6,863 nucleotides of DNA, from the NCBI GenBank assembly GCA_007131555.1, contig SLQH01000217.1:1-6863 (forward strand). The letters run 5' to 3'. A model generated the notes under the pieces. The model made no database searches, was not told the DNA's origin, and saw nothing but the letters and a program-made list of their open reading frames with translations. The stretch is from Planctomycetota bacterium (GTDB lineage Bacteria; Planctomycetota; UBA11346). How positions within the stretch are numbered: position 1 is the stretch's first letter; every line of letters begins with the position of its first letter. This document shows, one piece after another, positions 6,248 to 6,863 of the stretch. The position numbers were made by a program, and so were the translations under genes.

Positions 6248-6863
6248 ATGTCTGTGTCTTCTACCGCAGCCCTGATCACATGTCTGCTGGCATCCACCGT
6301 GTTGGGTCTGGGCGCTACCGAACGCTCTCCTGGAGAGGTCATCCAGGGCGCCTTCGACATGAGCCGGCAACCACGACCCTACATCGTCTACATGACCCTC
6401 GATCAGGAGGGCGTCCCCCATCCCAGCTTCTGGGCCGGGCGCAATCTGGAGGGCACGCCGATCTTCCGCGGCGCCAACGATGTGCTGACCGGGGATCTGG
6501 ACCTCAATCATCAAGGGCCGTGGCGGATGCGGATCACCAATGCCCCCAACAAGCGCGGCAACGAGGCCATGGTGCCCATGGGCCATCTGATGGGCACCCT
6601 GCGTGACACCGAGTTCGTCGTCTCGGTTGAGCGCCTGACCGATGCCCGCTACATTGAGACCCGCCGCATCACGCTCTCCACCTCCGCCTCGGGCGGTGAC
6701 CCGGTCGCTGATCAAGCGGTGATCGTAGAGGCAGCAGCCTCTGGCACCATTGCGGTGGATGATGTCTCCACTCCCTGGAGCGGTCGTATCCGGATGTCCT
6801 GGCCGCTGGGCGTCCCGGTCTTCACCTTCCAGCTGAACTTCACCTTCCCCGGATCCGCCTTCG
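6248..6863 (+). CDS. Exported protein of unknown function, 3' end beyond window
   Basis: This frame is open from 6248 to the last base, giving 205 complete codons without a stop, so the gene is cut by the window. The first 23 residues look like a Sec signal: the hydrophobic run AALITCLLASTVLGLGA, then polar TER. LITC has Thr before Cys, so it is a poor lipobox and a lipoprotein is unlikely. The mature part has no transmembrane segment and looks rich in beta strands (RPYIVYMTL at 43-51, TEFVVSVERL at 121-130, FTFQLNFTF at 192-200). The segment GTIAVDDVSTPWSG followed by alternating strands (about 166-205) is faintly like the C-terminal half of YceI-type lipid-binding barrels, but I do not claim that family. 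The codon use matches the preceding genes. It lies 66 bases after the propeller-like secreted protein and may share its transcript. Confidence 0.85.
   Translation, partial: MSVSSTAALITCLLASTVLGLGATERSPGEVIQGAFDMSRQPRPYIVYMTLDQEGVPHPSFWAGRNLEGTPIFRGANDVLTGDLDLNHQGPWRMRITNAPNKRGNEAMVPMGHLMGTLRDTEFVVSVERLTDARYIETRRITLSTSASGGDPVADQAVIVEAAASGTIAVDDVSTPWSGRIRMSWPLGVPVFTFQLNFTFPGSAF

Noticed and set aside
5477..6715. 412-residue open frame on the minus strand spanning the antisense of two genes
   Set aside because: It crosses the gap between two plus-strand genes that both have ribosome binding sites and signal sequences. It has no recognisable domain and a low-information composition.

Overview
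This GC-rich bacterial window holds four protein-coding genes and one palindromic repeat cluster. The repeat style (CCCAGGGT…ACCCTGGG and CAACCCC…GGGGTTG palindromes), the MutL sequence and two large exported proteins of unknown family suggest a PVC-group bacterium, perhaps Planctomycetota. That placement rests on remembered sequence style, not on a search, and is tentative.

Layout. Bases 7-184 hold four palindromes arranged as a nested inverted repeat resembling a REP/BIME element. Bases 185-461 carry no convincing gene. Bases 462-1937 (minus strand) encode a flavoprotein pyridine-nucleotide oxidoreductase with two tandem rubredoxin-like Cys4 modules at its N-terminus, exactly 46 residues apart. 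Bases 1938-2051 separate it from the divergent mutL and contain two stem-loops. The second ends at the mutL start codon and holds its ribosome binding site in the loop. Bases 2052-3833 encode MutL, the mismatch-repair ATPase, with an endonuclease-type C-terminal domain in which the last Glu of the metal-binding motif is Leu. Bases 3929-6181 encode a secreted protein of 750 residues with propeller-like repeats. Bases 6248-6863 begin another exported protein, cut by the window end.

MutL and the two exported proteins run in the same direction with short gaps (95 and 66 bases), so they could be co-transcribed, but nothing links the exported proteins to DNA repair. The oxidoreductase is transcribed away from them and would move electrons from NAD(P)H to a rubredoxin-type centre, as in oxygen or peroxide detoxification. 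No tRNA, rRNA, CRISPR array, transposase or complete mobile element is visible. I found no convincing new multi-gene system. The most unusual items are the double rubredoxin head, the MutL motif change, the mutL leader hairpin and the repeat cluster.
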